From assembly GCA_014529385.2 (NCBI GenBank), contig CM043944.1:170771740-170835739 (forward strand): 64,000 nt of DNA, given 5' to 3'. The stretch's first letter is position 1, and each line of letters opens with the position of its first letter. A model generated the notes under the pieces. The model did not search any database, was not told the DNA's origin, and saw only the letters and a program-made list of their open reading frames with translations. Positions 31,544 to 43,839 of the stretch are shown piece by piece. This DNA comes from Adiantum capillus-veneris (lineage: Eukaryota; Streptophyta; Polypodiopsida; Polypodiales; Pteridaceae). Both the position numbers and the translations under genes were made by a program.

Positions 31544-33385
31544 TGCCCCCCTTCCTGATGTAGATTCCGTCCTCGGAAGCTATTGAGTTGAAGCGCATTC
31601 GTCGATGTGGAAGAGCTTTTGAGATGAATGTCCTTAGCCTCCTTCAGTTACGGCAAAATCAAACAACATTGGCATAGTAATTGCATTCTCATAAGCAATT
31701 AAAAAGCATATGCAGTTGTAGGTAGACAATGTGATTGGTAACAGAATTTTAAACCATTTGTCAGCACAATAAAGATTAAATTGCAATATAATCAAATGCA
31801 TAAACAGATGTAAAGGTAAAGGACTAAAAAAGTTCGGGGTCGCTAATTCAATGATTGAAAGGCACTAAAGATTGACTATTAATACCATGGGTAAGCTTCT
31901 TAATTTTCTCTGGTCAATTAAGTTCTTTAATCGCGAGAGCCAAGTATTTCATGTCCGAGGGCTGACTAGAGGCTATACCTAGAAGACCTTGTAGTTAAAC
32001 TACAATAAAAGGAATTTCTCATGAAATCATCGCCTGACTCATTACCTTTTCTTTGACCCCCCAAAGTCTTTTCACAGTGATTCAATTTTGATGTGTGTGC
32101 TTATTTTGTATGCCTTGGGTTTTTTGCTTTTCAAGGAAAAGCGCCCACACTAGGAACCTCTAGGGCTCTAGTACGATAGGCGATACATGTGAGTGAAGTA
32201 CCAAATCAAGCTGAGATTTCTCTTCCAGCTTAAGATTTTACATTATGGCACTTTGATTTTTTGTTTGTTCGTTTTCAACATTTTAATTTTGTAACTTTGG
32301 GGGGTCATACAATACTGTTACCCTCCCTAGGCTCATCACACTAGTAAACTCCCTTTATAATACTTAAGCTAAAGGTCAATAGGGACTAAGCCCACTAGAA
32401 AGCCCTAGTACATTTCACACAATGCTACCTAAATCGGACTAAGAACCTAAGTAACCATTAATTATTAGGAAGGCATTCCCCATGGTATTAAGAGAAGATC
32501 TCTAGCACCTAGCTTGGTCAAACTAGCTTAGTCGGTCTGCTTGATTTTTAAACCTAGACAAGTGATTATGACAAAAAATTACATTGAATTAAATGTTTGA
32601 TACTAAGCAAATGTGATGGATATTATGCTATCAATCACAATTAAAGTAGACAAACATGGATGCAAAAAGATAAGGGGCAATGCTAATGGACAAGAAACAC
32701 CTGTTTGTGTTGATGATCGCGCTTGATTTGAAGTGTGAACGAGAGAAATATTCCATGAAGGTGTAAATCCTAACAACAGCAACACGTTCCTGTACACACT
32801 AGGAAACACAAAGAATACCTCTAGGAGGCACATCAGTGGGAAGAAAGAACTTTGCTAATCACTAAACTCTAAAATAGAAACACTCCTATCGTACTAACCT
32901 TAGCTACCCTCCATCACTCGAGTGATGAGAATCAAAGGTGTTTGAAGACATAGGTTTTTGTTTCAGTGTACCGGATGTGAATGTGTAGGTCTAGGTCAAT
33001 GTTTTGACTTTTATTGTGCATATTCGTTTGCTAATTTCTCTTGCTCTTTATTATTTTTGTTTTTTGTGAGTATAAGGCTTTTTATATACAATCCCTAAGA
33101 TTGGGAGATTGAGAGGTCAGGGAGGAAGGTTGAGAGGGAAGCAAGTGAATGATGGATGTCAGCAAACACTCCCCCCTTCCTTGGGTAGATCATGAAGGGG
33201 ATCGGGGAGCACCACAAACGGAGAGTGAGAGAGAGAGAAGGAGACACACAACACAGATATGGGTGGGGAGACTCAAAAGAGTGAGCAGTCCCCTATACAG
33301 TTATGCTATGTATAAGGTATACAAGTCAGTGGGCGCCCAGACTCTGGGTGGCCGGGCAAGGCACAAACGCCTATACCCCAATAGA
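31544..33385 (-). other. 3' noncoding region of gag-protease element copy 1
   Basis: It begins with the polypurine tract (sense GGAAGGGGGGCA) and has no supported coding frame. The block 32093-32242 is conserved in copy 3. It contains a near-palindrome CTTTTCAAGGAAAAG and the sequence GCGCCCACACT. A second C-rich tract at 33169-33180 resembles the polypurine tract and may mark an old internal rearrangement. Confidence 0.6.
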
Positions 33386-34894
33386 TCATACCTTTTGGAA
33401 TGATGTCGTCACCTTTTGAAACCAATTGTTCCAAGTTGTTATGGGTGAAGGCTTTAACCAATAGTTTTCGACCGCCCTATGCGTTTCATCTAGTTGCAAG
33501 GGTGGTAAGGTACTCTCCCATGATTTTATTTGCAACATTGTTGTAGGTGGTGAACTTACAACGGGAGGTGCAAACTCTTTCTTGCTTGTATGGATATGTA
33601 CAATGGTAGGTGGAGCTTGTGTCAAAGCTTCTATTTCCGTATAGGAACTAATTAAAGAGCAAGAAGCTTCATTTGATTTCCCTGTTCCTGAGCTAGGTGG
33701 AACAAATCGCTCTTTCTTTGGTACCCAAACTAGCTCTGGAGAAGGTGTATAGCATTCCCTGAACTTTTCCTTTCCGCGATCTTCAATTTGTTTTCGAGCT
33801 ACAGGATTGGGCTCACATGGGTCAGGTGACAGGTAAGAACGCCATCTACGTTTTGGCACCCAGATTTGATCATTTCCTTGATAGTAGCCTTGGGCTTCCA
33901 ATAATCGTTTAGGAATCCATCGCAACATTTTCTTACTGTTCTTGGAGCGAGTGGGATGTTTCTTACAAGTCTTCTCTTTTTTAGCACTAGCTATGGTCAC
34001 TAAAGAAGCTTTAGGGACCCACTTGTATGTTTTCTTCGTCATATGAGGATGAGTCTTGTCAAAAGCTATATGTATTTCTTGTAGCATATTTAAGGGTATG
34101 GGTGGCATTTCATCCCCCTCAGGTGTTACCCAGGTTGTTCCCCTGTTTCCCCAAGTGTCTATGGTTGCTTCTAGGTGGACCCAATCCACATTATCCAACT
34201 CAGTCATCCCAGGTAGTACATCCACATAAGGAGAATCTTCCCCAACATCAATGTCCGCTTTACACGTGTAACAATACTGCAATGCGGCCGAGTGAACTGT
34301 TGTGTCAGATCTATGATCAATTATAAACCTGTTTCCTAGAGGATGTGCTTGACCAGTTACAAGATCCACTCGAATGACAAAATCTTGGAACTGCAAGTAG
34401 ACATGGTTTTTAGACCAGTCATGCACCATTTTTGCTTCCCTCATGAAAGGACATCCTAAGATCATCTCCGATGCCATAGTGTGTTTGGAGAAATCCATAA
34501 CAATGAAGGTAATCCTTATTTTATGTCGAAAGACCTTGATCTTGAGATCTTCTAGCATCCCAATAGGTTTAACAATAGACCCATTGGCCATCTTCACTAC
34601 TATGGTTGTGGTCACAAGGTGAGGTCTTCCAATAGTTTCCCAGCAATTTTTAGTCACAATGCTAACCCCAGCGCCACCATCAAGGCTTCCCTTCACAGTT
34701 AATCCCTTAGTACTGATTGGTATGGTCGCATTGGATTCATCACCCTCAAAGTATTGTCCCAACTTGTTAACATGTATTTCTATAACAAGGTTCTCATCTA
34801 TGTTGGGTTGTGGATCTAAGTGTTCCTCCTCTATTGGCATCTCCCCGGCTCCATCCACCTGTGAAAATTGTGGTAGCCCAAACTTGTTCTCCAT
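33386..34894 (-). pseudogene. Retropepsin domain and W-V-P-K repeat region of gag-protease element copy 1
   Basis: This is the longest intact piece (502 codons) of a gag-protease frame broken by frameshifts upstream. The retropepsin core spans about residues 55-170: LDGGAG at 71-76 is the catalytic Asp motif (D72), and MILGCPF at 144-150 is the second conserved motif. D-G-G-A occurs in other plant Tat-type proteases, so it need not be inactive. Downstream there are four repeats of the form W-[VI]-P-K, at W291, W325, W344 and W389, in a basic, Ser/Thr-rich region. No reverse transcriptase follows; the frame ends at 33386. The first Met here is not the natural start; coding continues from the Gag frames on the right. 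Confidence 0.8.
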
Positions 34895-35990
34895 TGAGGA
34901 AGGCTCGAAGAGCTGAGACTAGCTCAAGATCTTTATATAGTTTGGACATGATGGTGGTTCTAACTTCTGAAGACGTGAAATCCATCAATTTGGCAATGTT
35001 TAACTGCACCTTTTGGACTTCAGTCCCTTGACGTAGGGAAGATAGGATCTCCATTTCTTCGATAGGATCAAGTAGTCCCTCTGTAAACATTCAAGAAGTG
35101 AGTACGTCCACTTTCCAATGACTTTAAGTCACTTTCTTCTTGGATGACACTAGGTATGGCTAAGGGTCTATGGACTTGGTGAGGTTGTTGTTGCGTAGGG
35201 AACACAGTGTCTGTAATCTGGATCTTCCTAGGTACTGGTTCTAGATCCCTTTGGGTATCTTCTACCAAACTCCTTAATTGCTTGACTCGCTCAATCTCCT
35301 CGGTAGGGTTTGGATAAGTTCCTATCTTCTTCTTAGATCCTGGCCATTGTGGTTCATGAAGATCTTCCCTGTTGGTTTCTATCTTAGTGGTTGTTTTGGT
35401 CTCCATGGTTTCACCTGAATCAGAATCCTCTTCAGCGTCGTCCATATATACGGGGTCGTCACCAGTCCCTATGTTGGTCTTTAAACTGGGGTCTGACTTC
35501 GCTGCTTTTTGCGATCTCTTTCTTCGTGTTTTCTTCTTTTTCTAATATTGGGCAATTGATGCCGTGTCTCTTTCCTTAAGAATATAATTTTTTTTTTGGA
35601 GCATCGATCGTGTGAGTACGTTTACTGGTACCACAGGTGTACTTTGTGATGGCTCCCCGGTAACTTCAATCAAGTTTAATGGCGTGATCTTCGGTGCATT
35701 TGGATTATTTGGACATTGGGCAATCAAATGATCTATGCCACATCGATTACACATGAGTATCGGCATTGTAAACGTGCTCGCTTGATTGGTTTGCATTAGT
35801 GTGGCATTCTTTTGTAGCCTAATAGGACACTCGGCTACACGATGTGGACCTCCACACTCATAGCATTGAACAGGTGGTCTCTTAGCAGTGTAATTGATAT
35901 TTTGGCCTCTTGCCGCAAGAGCAGCTACTTGATATACAGGTTTGACTTGTCCCCAATAGTCCTCCATGTAGTATGCGGACTTTCTTCAAG
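34895..35990 (-). pseudogene. Gag-protease linker and zinc knuckles 3 and 4
   Basis: Three overlapping shifted frames (35967-35542, 35445-35068, 35090-34794) form the middle of the polyprotein. Knuckle 3 is CYECGGPHRVAEC (about 35829-35866) and knuckle 4 is CNRCGIDHLIAQC (about 35712-35752). Both have three, not four, residues between the second Cys and His. An acidic region and KKIGTYPNPTEEIERVKQL follow, matching copy 2 at about 52640-52700. No domain is recognised in the linker. Confidence 0.75.
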
Positions 35991-38674
35991 CACATCCATC
36001 CCATAGGAAATATTAGGATCTATATCTTCCTCACAGCCTTCCAAACAAGCAATAGATGACTCACAACCCACTTGATTCACATAAGTGATTCTCGGATGTG
36101 GTGGTTGCGATCCTAGCACTGGAGGTGGTAAGGGTGTTGTTTGAACAACATTTTGGGCCCTAGGGACCACGTGTTGTGCTGTTTGTTCACGAGATGGAGC
36201 CGGCATCAATGCAGGCACTCAAGGTGTGTCTGTCCATGCTAAGGTTGGTCTATTGGCCATCGCGCGCTTAAATACTATGCAATCCTTAGCTTTATGACCA
36301 TACCTCCCACAGGCATTGCAGTTCCCATTGAATTTTACTCTAAAAGTAGGTCATTCACTGGTACTATGCGGTCCATAGCATACAGAGCACCATTATTGCT
36401 CCCTTCTTGGATACATATGATTGTTTTGCGGACCACAATTGTCTCTAAGACTCTCTTGAATAGCCTTGGTGAGATCTGTTAAAGTCATCTCAGATATCTT
36501 TGGCTCCTTAGCAATAGGCTTTAGGGTCATTGGTTGATGCCATGATGCTTGCGAGCTAATAGATTTAGGCTCAACAGACATTCTTTCTCCTTGAATCATT
36601 AAATTATCCTCCAATTGGATCGCATTGGTGGTGACGGCTTCCCAAATGGTGATACCTCTAATGACTAGGCCATTGTAGATATCCTCATGTCGTAATCCCC
36701 TAATGAATCTATCAAGAATTTGGTTATTGTTGAAGCGCTCATTTGGATTACAACAAGACTTCAAATGCTTCAAGCGACTTATAAAGTCTCTCACCGACTC
36801 TCCTTCCTCTTGTTGGGCTTTCTGGAGCTGAGAGACTATACTCCAAAGTACTCCCTCTCGTATGTATTCTTTCAAGAACAGTCTCCTAAGTGTAGGGTAA
36901 ATCGTTTTTTCTTCCACCCTTAGGGTTCTATACCAATCCCCTGCCTTCCCACTTAAGGTTAGGCTTAAATCATTACTCTTATGCAGGTCATTGTGTTCTC
37001 CCAGAGAATCGCATATTTGTTCAAACAGTTCGATATGATTTCTCACATCCCCGTCTCCACTAAATTTTTGTGTGAGTTTGGCTATTTGTATTGCCTTACT
37101 TCTAGGCTCTCTATCAGGCGTGTTACGCATATTCTTAGCAATAGATCGACCAATAGCTTGAGAAAATGTTGTCAAGTCACCTAAGTGAGCAGGCACCATG
37201 GGTGAAGGCGCTCGAGAGACTACATGTGGAGTAGGTATTGGCATTGGGCTTGGTGCATAGGAAGCCCTTGGGTTCCACGTTGGGTACGATGTTGTGCCAT
37301 GTGGTGGCCCAAAGTTTATATGTGTGGCCCTAGGCATAGCAGACGTTGGATGTGACATGCTAATGCTAGCCGGTATGGTGCCATGGAAATAAGAACTTGG
37401 GTGTTGTGGTTGTGGATCATAGCTTGTTGAAACAATGGGAGGGGTAGGGACTACATGAGTGCGATGACCCATAGGTGTATACGATTGGTACACACTTGTA
37501 GGTACTGTTGCAGGCATTGAGATACCATGTAGTAGTGCTTTACTAACAAATGAGGTCCATGGCATGTTTCTTGGGATGCCCATCATAGGGGTAGGCATGG
37601 TAGCCGTGGTGTCATCAAGGGAAAGATGAGCTAGACTTGGAAAGGTAAAGCTATCACTTGTGGACTCAGATTGCACTGAGACCCCTGGAGAAACAACATA
37701 TGGAGGATCCATCAGACTTATCGAGGGAGTCTCCATTTGCGATAAGGTCGGTTGTTTAGCCTTTTCTATATCTAAGAATCTCATGAGACCCGTTGAAGGC
37801 ATGTTGATCCCCTTGTTCTGTTTCTCTAACTCAATGACCCTGTGGGTGGATGACCTCACAAACTCTTTGTTGTTGATCCTCCACACCAGTGGATTGTAGA
37901 CATCTAACCAACCCACGTGATAGGTGTGACCTGTGTAAAGGTCGGTCAGAGTTTTCGTTTGTAGTTCGTACTCCCAGTTCTCATTTAAGAACGCTCCATC
38001 TAGGATTGAGGTGCTAGGGGTGTCCTTTGAACTAGATGCAATGTTGCTTTCTCCGGGTTGGCCCTTAGCGATTGCTAAGTCAGGAGCACTCGATTGCTCT
38101 CCTAGCAAGGATATTGACATAGGGGCTTTCGCTTTTAAATCTCTTTGTTGCTCTGCCTTGCGTAAACTCTCGACTTCCTTTTCCCTTACTACAAGGATAT
38201 ATCGCTCAACCTCTTGCACTTCGGAAAGGCTTCTACCATCGGGTAATATGACCTCGGAGGAAAATAACTCTGAAGAGTAAGGAGGTGCAGTGAATGAAGT
38301 ATTCACGTGCACATTCTCTAAGGGCATAGTGTCTACGTTGGTCATGAATGGAGAATTTACTTCCCCACCCCCTCATTTACATCATTAGCTCCATGTTTGG
38401 AGCGAGTGGCTCTACTAAAGGTTTCCTTCAAGCGGCTAAGCACGCTCTTCCCGGACCGTGAACCCATGGCATGCATGTCTTGGCTTGAGCTATCGAGGTC
38501 ACTAGCCGCTATGTTTGGGTCTTGGTTTGTACTACCTTGGGTCCCCGCCGAGGGCCCGGAACTTAAAGTAGGTGGATATTGAGAACTCGCGTAAGTAGAA
38601 ATTCTCTCTAGTTGCTCCGTCTCTAGCACACAACCAGAGCGTAGATGCATGTGCTTTTGGCACCCAACAAGCAT
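35991..38674 (-). pseudogene. Gag of gag-protease element copy 1
   Basis: The natural start is probably the Met of MHLRSG at about 38650, the same opening motif as gypsy copy 1. After one frameshift a 650-codon frame (38345-36393) holds a Ser/Pro/Thr-rich variable half and then the Gag core, roughly residues 395-590: FSGDGDVRNHIELFEQIC, LTLSGKAGDWYRTL, ESVRDFISRLKHLKSCC and ILDRFIRGL. Zinc knuckle 1 (about 36348-36390) has lost its last Cys to a stop codon; copy 2 keeps it. Knuckle 2 (about 36278-36320) is CNACGRYGHKAKDC, canonical spacing. The product would be a capsid-nucleocapsid precursor. Confidence 0.8.
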
Positions 38675-39406
38675 CGGCGAATAACCTCGAAGGTTAACCG
38701 CTTACTTTTTTAGGCGTCCGTTTTCACTCGTTTTTTAATGTTTTTTTTAAATAGTTTTGAATGATCAAATTTTTTTATTGATGTGTGTGATAGCTCAAAA
38801 CAAGCATATCACTCAGAGAGTCGCGGTGTGCTTTACAGCACAATGTTCAGTCACCTGAAGCTCCGTTGGTCCTCAAAAAATCGATTTTTAGCTATGTGTG
38901 AAGCTAAAATTCGTAATTTTAAAAGGCGACTAAGGCCTAAGCCTAAGCATGAGCTTAGGCTGGGCTTGGGTTTGGGCTTGGGTGTGGGAGATATTCCCGA
39001 TCCCGGTCCTACCTTTAAATTTTATTTTAAGTTTCTCTTTTAATTTTTTTTTTTTTTTGAAAAGGATAAGGTCGCCGCGGCCTGCGCGAGAGCACACACA
39101 CACTCTACCTACCTACTTCCAACTAATACACCTACTGTTACACACTAACACACTCTATTAGCTCTCACAGATCTACTTCCTACTTACTGTACATTACATT
39201 ACACAGAACTAACAACCTTAATACTAACACCTTACACAGAGAAAAAAACACAGTACCTTTGAAAACTCCATTAATAATAAAAAATACACAATAGTAACAC
39301 AAAATCCTTCTTCTCAACACACACACCCTCCTTCCTTACCTTTCCTACAATTGAAATTGCACCACAAAAGAAGCACAGAGTGCCATTCAAGCTTAGTGTA
39401 TGGCAT
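38675..39406 (-). other. Untranslated leader of gag-protease element copy 1
   Basis: Between the primer site and the Gag start I see no gene. The sequence is A/T-rich with a stretch of (CTTGGGTTTGGG)-like short repeats around 38955-38985 and poly-T runs. It probably contains packaging signals, but none can be identified by eye. Confidence 0.6.
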
Positions 39407-39424
39407 TCCCCGGCAACGGCGCCA
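39407..39424 (-). other. tRNA-Asp-type primer-binding site, gag-protease element copy 1
   Basis: In sense orientation it reads TGGCGCCGTTGCCGGGGA, exactly the primer site typical of Athila and Tat elements. It lies 4 bases inside the 5' LTR. It fixes the element's orientation and the LTR boundary. Confidence 0.95.
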
Positions 39425-39428
39425 AAAA

Positions 39429-39995
39429 TGTGCGCGTATGTCGCACGTGTCAATGCAAGGAACTTGCCGATACACCGTGTGCGAGCCACAAATGGCTCCA
39501 AGCACACAACAAGCCTAAACTAGAAAGCTCAAAGATGGCGATGGTGTGTCACTCACCGCTCTACGCTTGCCGTCGTGGAGGATTCCTCGCCGCGAAGAAG
39601 AGGGAGACGCCGATACGTCGCGCTCAACCGCCTCGTCGCCATCGTGCTGCCACAATGCTCGATCGCACTCTCTTTCTCTCTCATGCATACACATACACAA
39701 GGAGATGAAGAAGAAGAAGATGGAGATGGAGCAAGAGCACTCTTCAATTGCACAAATGAGAGAATGAGTGAATTTTATGTTTAGTTGACTTTTATATGAG
39801 CTCGACCCATTCACACCTGGGCGCCCATGCTTAGCCAACTAATCCCTTGAATGTTCCAATTAGAGTGCACCTCTCATCGACGTCACTCTTACCCTTTTTC
39901 TATTGGACTGACAAGCCCGGTACCTAACTCTACCAAGTAAATAATACAACGTCCGTCGTAGGTGATAGGGTGTCCGTGAGCCGTGAGGGTTAATA
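39429..39995 (-). repeat. 5' LTR of gag-protease element copy 1
   Basis: It pairs with 30972-31543. A TATA motif (sense CATATAAAAG) is at 39789-39798. The terminal CA at the outer end has changed to TA on the plus strand (GGGTTAATA against GGGTTAACA). Confidence 0.92.
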
Positions 39996-42180
39996 GAGCC
40001 AATCAATGAAGCCTTGGAAGCTTTCCAAGTGGGGCTTCAAGCAGGCCAAAACATGGAAAATAAATGGAAAAACTATCCTTCTCCAGATATGGAAGCAACT
40101 AAGCTTGAAGCTTACCAAAATTTGGTAAGAATTACTCAGGAGATGCTAGAAAAACAAAAACCCAAGCTTGAGAGTATAACAAAACCTAAGTAGCTTGTGG
40201 TAGAAACTAGTAGAGAGAGATCCAAAGTGGTGGTAGAACCCCACCTTGAAACTAAAGAGCCAAAACTCATAGTGCCTGACAGTGAAGATGCTTTAGATGG
40301 AATTCCGTTCGTGGAGGAAGACTGGCAAGGACATTTATGGGAAAAAGTGAGAGAGATTAATGATGGGAGTGTAACTTTGAAGTCGGCTCCTATAGAGGAA
40401 GTTTGGTTAGACAATCTTTCTTCTGATATGGACAATGATATCCAATCCTTGTATGGGGACTACGGATCTGAAGCATCAGGAATGTCTAAATCAATGACTC
40501 TTAAAACACTACCCTCTTACTTAGGAGACAACGAAGACGAATCCATAGTGTGTAAAACCACTAAGATAAAAAGAGCAGAATATACCCTAGAGGTAGACAA
40601 TATCCATTCAATCATGTCTACACCCATTCAATGCACTCTTACCTTGGGAGGACTCTTAAAAATCAGACCATATTTTTGGAATGATTTACAAAAAACTCTA
40701 GAGAAGGTGGGGATAACAAGGCTAATCGCAAAACATTGAAACATGAACTAGATACAAGGAGATTAGATCCGTCCCAATTAACCAAGTCGGAGAATACTAC
40801 AAAGGAAAAGAAGGAAACACAACCCTTCCGATGAGATATAATGATGTAGAAACCATGGCAATATTGGACAGTGGGGCAGGCATAGCCATAGCCACAAAAG
40901 CAGTATGGGAATCATGGGGAAAACCAACCATTAGACAAACTCGAATGAAATTACAGTTAGCTGATGGACACATAGAAAAACCCCTAGGACTGCTTGAAAA
41001 AGTGATAGTTAGTTCCTGTGGAATTGATTATCAACATACTTAACTTTGAAATCATCTTGGGAAGACCATTCATGCGACAAGTACAGTTCATTCAAGATTG
41101 GGGAAATGATTAACTGTACTTGAATCAAGTGGGATCAATGACGAGGGTTAATCTAAAAGATCACACTTATAGAGATGTCATGAAAACACCCATACAAGAA
41201 TTTGACTTAGTCTCTTCGGCTGAATGAAAGCTTCCATCTTGGTTAAACAAAGACACACCCATTTGGATGTGTGGAGCCTCAAAAAACGGGAGTTTAAAAC
41301 GAGAAGAATGTATCTTAGAAAGGGATTGAAAATATGAAGCATATATACCAAAACCCTTTCCGGAGCAGTTGTTTGAGTCATTTGAGTGGACTTAAATTTT
41401 GGCAACAATGGATGTCTGTCTGAATACATCTATGCCTACTCAATTTTGCAATGAGGATGATTATGACATAATTCCCATACAAATGGTCTCAACCCTTCAC
41501 ATTGAAGATGAAGTTCAGGAACCCAAGGACTTACTGAAATCTCAACAAGTCTTTTCAAACCTCTATTATGATGCTACTGATGAGTTTGAAGATCATTTAG
41601 CTACATCCAATGATTCTGGGTCAGAAAAGGAACATGTAGAGAGCATAACTACTCCTAAAAGGAGGGGAGGAAAAATTTTTCGACTTTCCAAATCAGAAAA
41701 CAAGGAGACAAAAATGGTATAGAAAAAAAAGAGACACAAAAAACTTGAAATCTAAACCTATGCTATCAGTTTCTAGTAGAACACAGTTTTTGATGCAGAT
41801 AGATGCACATGATTGTGTTAAGGACAAAATCACGAATAGATATCCTTCAGACAACAAACAAGGAACATCAAAAACATTGAGAAAAATGATAAAGGAAACT
41901 CAATCAAAACCTAAACACCAAGATGATGATTCTATGATACGAGTTGAACGAAAGAAGAAATATCAATAGTTGAAGAAAGCTCTAAAGGAGACGTATACCA
42001 CTGAAATGGACACAACCGAGGAAGAGAGTAAAGATGTAATGAGTGTTCCATCCTAGTACAAGAAATATATTCTCCAAGATCGAAAGGTCATAGTCGAACA
42101 GCCTGTAAGAGAACTAAGAAAACAAGGTGAGTCCTATGAAAAGGACATGAAAATGCAAAGAAAATAGATCTAGTCGAACC
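39996..42180 (+). pseudogene. Linker and retropepsin of gypsy copy 2
   Basis: The linker (40197-40739) matches copy 1 at 17580-18120. The protease frame 40831-41040 has METMAILDSGAGIAIATKAV with an intact D-S-G-A motif and continues, after a stop, into ILGRPFM near 41055 and FIQDWG near 41090. From 41399 to about 42050 several short frames form an acidic, Lys/Ser-rich region with no known domain. Stops are numerous. Confidence 0.75.
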
Positions 42181-43700
42181 AGGAGAAGAGCCTAGACCTA
42201 GCTTCATTGCGAATGACTTGAGTGAAGAAGAAGAAGAGCTTTTTCTAAGATTACTGAAAGAATACCGAGATATCTTTGCTTGGTCTTATAAAGATCTCAA
42301 GAGTGTTGATCCAGAAATCTATCAACATACCATATGTATGAGAGATGATGCAAAACCAAGTAGACAAAGGCCATATACTTATATTTAAACCTTTGCCAGG
42401 AAGATCAAAGAAGAGATAGAAAAGCTCAAAGAAGCTGAATTCATCTATGAAATTGAACACAGACTGGGTGTCTCCGATTGTGGTAGTACCCAAGACAAAT
42501 GGGAAATTAAGAGTGTGTGTCAATCTCAAAAAAGTGAATGCAGCCACCATTAGAGATAACTACCCTCTTCCAATCACCAAGCATGTTTTAGAACGAGTTG
42601 CAAGAAAAGAATTTTACATCTTCTTGGACGGCTTTTTAGGATATAATCAACTTTTGGTTGATCCCAATGATCAGCATAAAACTGCCTTTGCAACTGAATG
42701 GGGTATTTTTTCCTATAGGATTATGCCTTTTGGGTTAATGAATGCTCCAGCCAGCTTTCAAAGATTGATGAGCCATGCCTTCAAGGAATATCTTAGGAAT
42801 TTCTTGGAAGTATATATGGATGATTTATGTGTACATCCATCAATTCGGCTGACCATTTTGAACGTCTCAAAAAGGTATTCAAAAAATATAATCTGTATAG
42901 GATTTGCTTAAATCTTGAAAAGTGCACATTTATGGGCAGACAAGGAAAATTTCTTGGACATATAGTGTCTAAAAATGGCATAGCGATTGATATGGATAAA
43001 ATTCATGCTATTGCTAAATTTCCTAGACCAACAACTGTCGAAGGGGTTCAGGCTTTCATGGGACATGGTGGATATTACAGTTGATTCATTTACATGTATG
43101 CTATAATCGCAAAACCCATTTATGGCTTGATTACACTCTTTGTATGGATTGATGAGTGTGAAGAATCCTTCATGAAGCTTAAACAAGCTCTCACTTCAGC
43201 CCCAATATTGAAAGCACCAGATTGGAATAAGATATTCCATATACATGTTGATGCTTCCAATTTTTCCATTGGATGTATATTAGCTCAACTAAGAGACGAA
43301 AAATTTGGTTTTCCTATTTCTTATGCTAGTAGTCAGTTGAATGTGGCAGAGAAGAATTATACAACCACTAAAAGAGAAGGATTAGGATGATCTATGCCAT
43401 AAGAAAGTATAGACATTACCTGCTAGCCAACAAAATTTTGTTCTTTGTGGACCACCAAGCTTTATTATACTTGGTCAACAAGCCATGCAATATAAGAAGA
43501 ATAGTAAGATGGTTCATCATTCTTTTGGAATTTTATTTCACTGTAGTTGTAAAAAAGGGAACCACACACCAAAGAGCAGATCATTTATCAAGGATTATTT
43601 CAAGAGAACCACCAAAGGGGGTAGACGAAGATGTACCAGATGTATATCTGCTCTCCATGGAAATGATACCCCGTGGTCAGAAGATATGGTTTCATTGATG
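42180..43700 (+). pseudogene. Reverse transcriptase and RNase H of gypsy copy 2
   Basis: The frame 42447-42840 encodes fingers and palm: TDWVSPIVVVPKTNGKLRVC, then FLDGFLGYNQL, then YRIMPFGLMNAPASFQRLM, then VYMDDL with an intact YMDD active site. After a one-base shift, the connection continues (FERLKKVFKKYNL, KFLGHIVSKNG). RNase H follows at 43094-43390 (HVDASNFSIGCILAQL, with the first catalytic Asp) and 43387-43690 (FFVDHQALLYLVNKP, TTHQRADHLSRI). At least four breaks separate these pieces. No archaeal-type RNase H is present, so this family differs from the young Tat element. Confidence 0.85.
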
Positions 43701-43839
43701 ACCATTTGGATTCCCAAGTACCACTTCCTATTACACCAGGATGAATTGGGCAATTGGCTATGTATCAATTACTAGCTGGAAGACTATACAAAAGAAATTG
43801 AGATGGAATACTGCTTTTGTGTATCAATCCTGAGGAGAA

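Larger units (their letters stand above)
30972..39995 (-). mobile_element. Complete non-autonomous gag-protease LTR element (9.0 kb, no polymerase)
   Basis: It has two LTRs (30972-31543 and 39429-39995), a perfect tRNA-Asp-type primer site (39407-39424), a Gag start at 38650, four zinc knuckles, a retropepsin, 1.8 kb of 3' noncoding sequence and a polypurine tract at 31544-31555. No reverse transcriptase, RNase H or integrase motif is present on either strand. By eye the LTRs differ at roughly 30 positions in 570 (near 94-95%), mostly transitions. Flanks GATCT and GAGCC share three of five bases, a possible decayed target duplication. This architecture corresponds to the TR-GAG class of plant elements. 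Confidence 0.85.
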
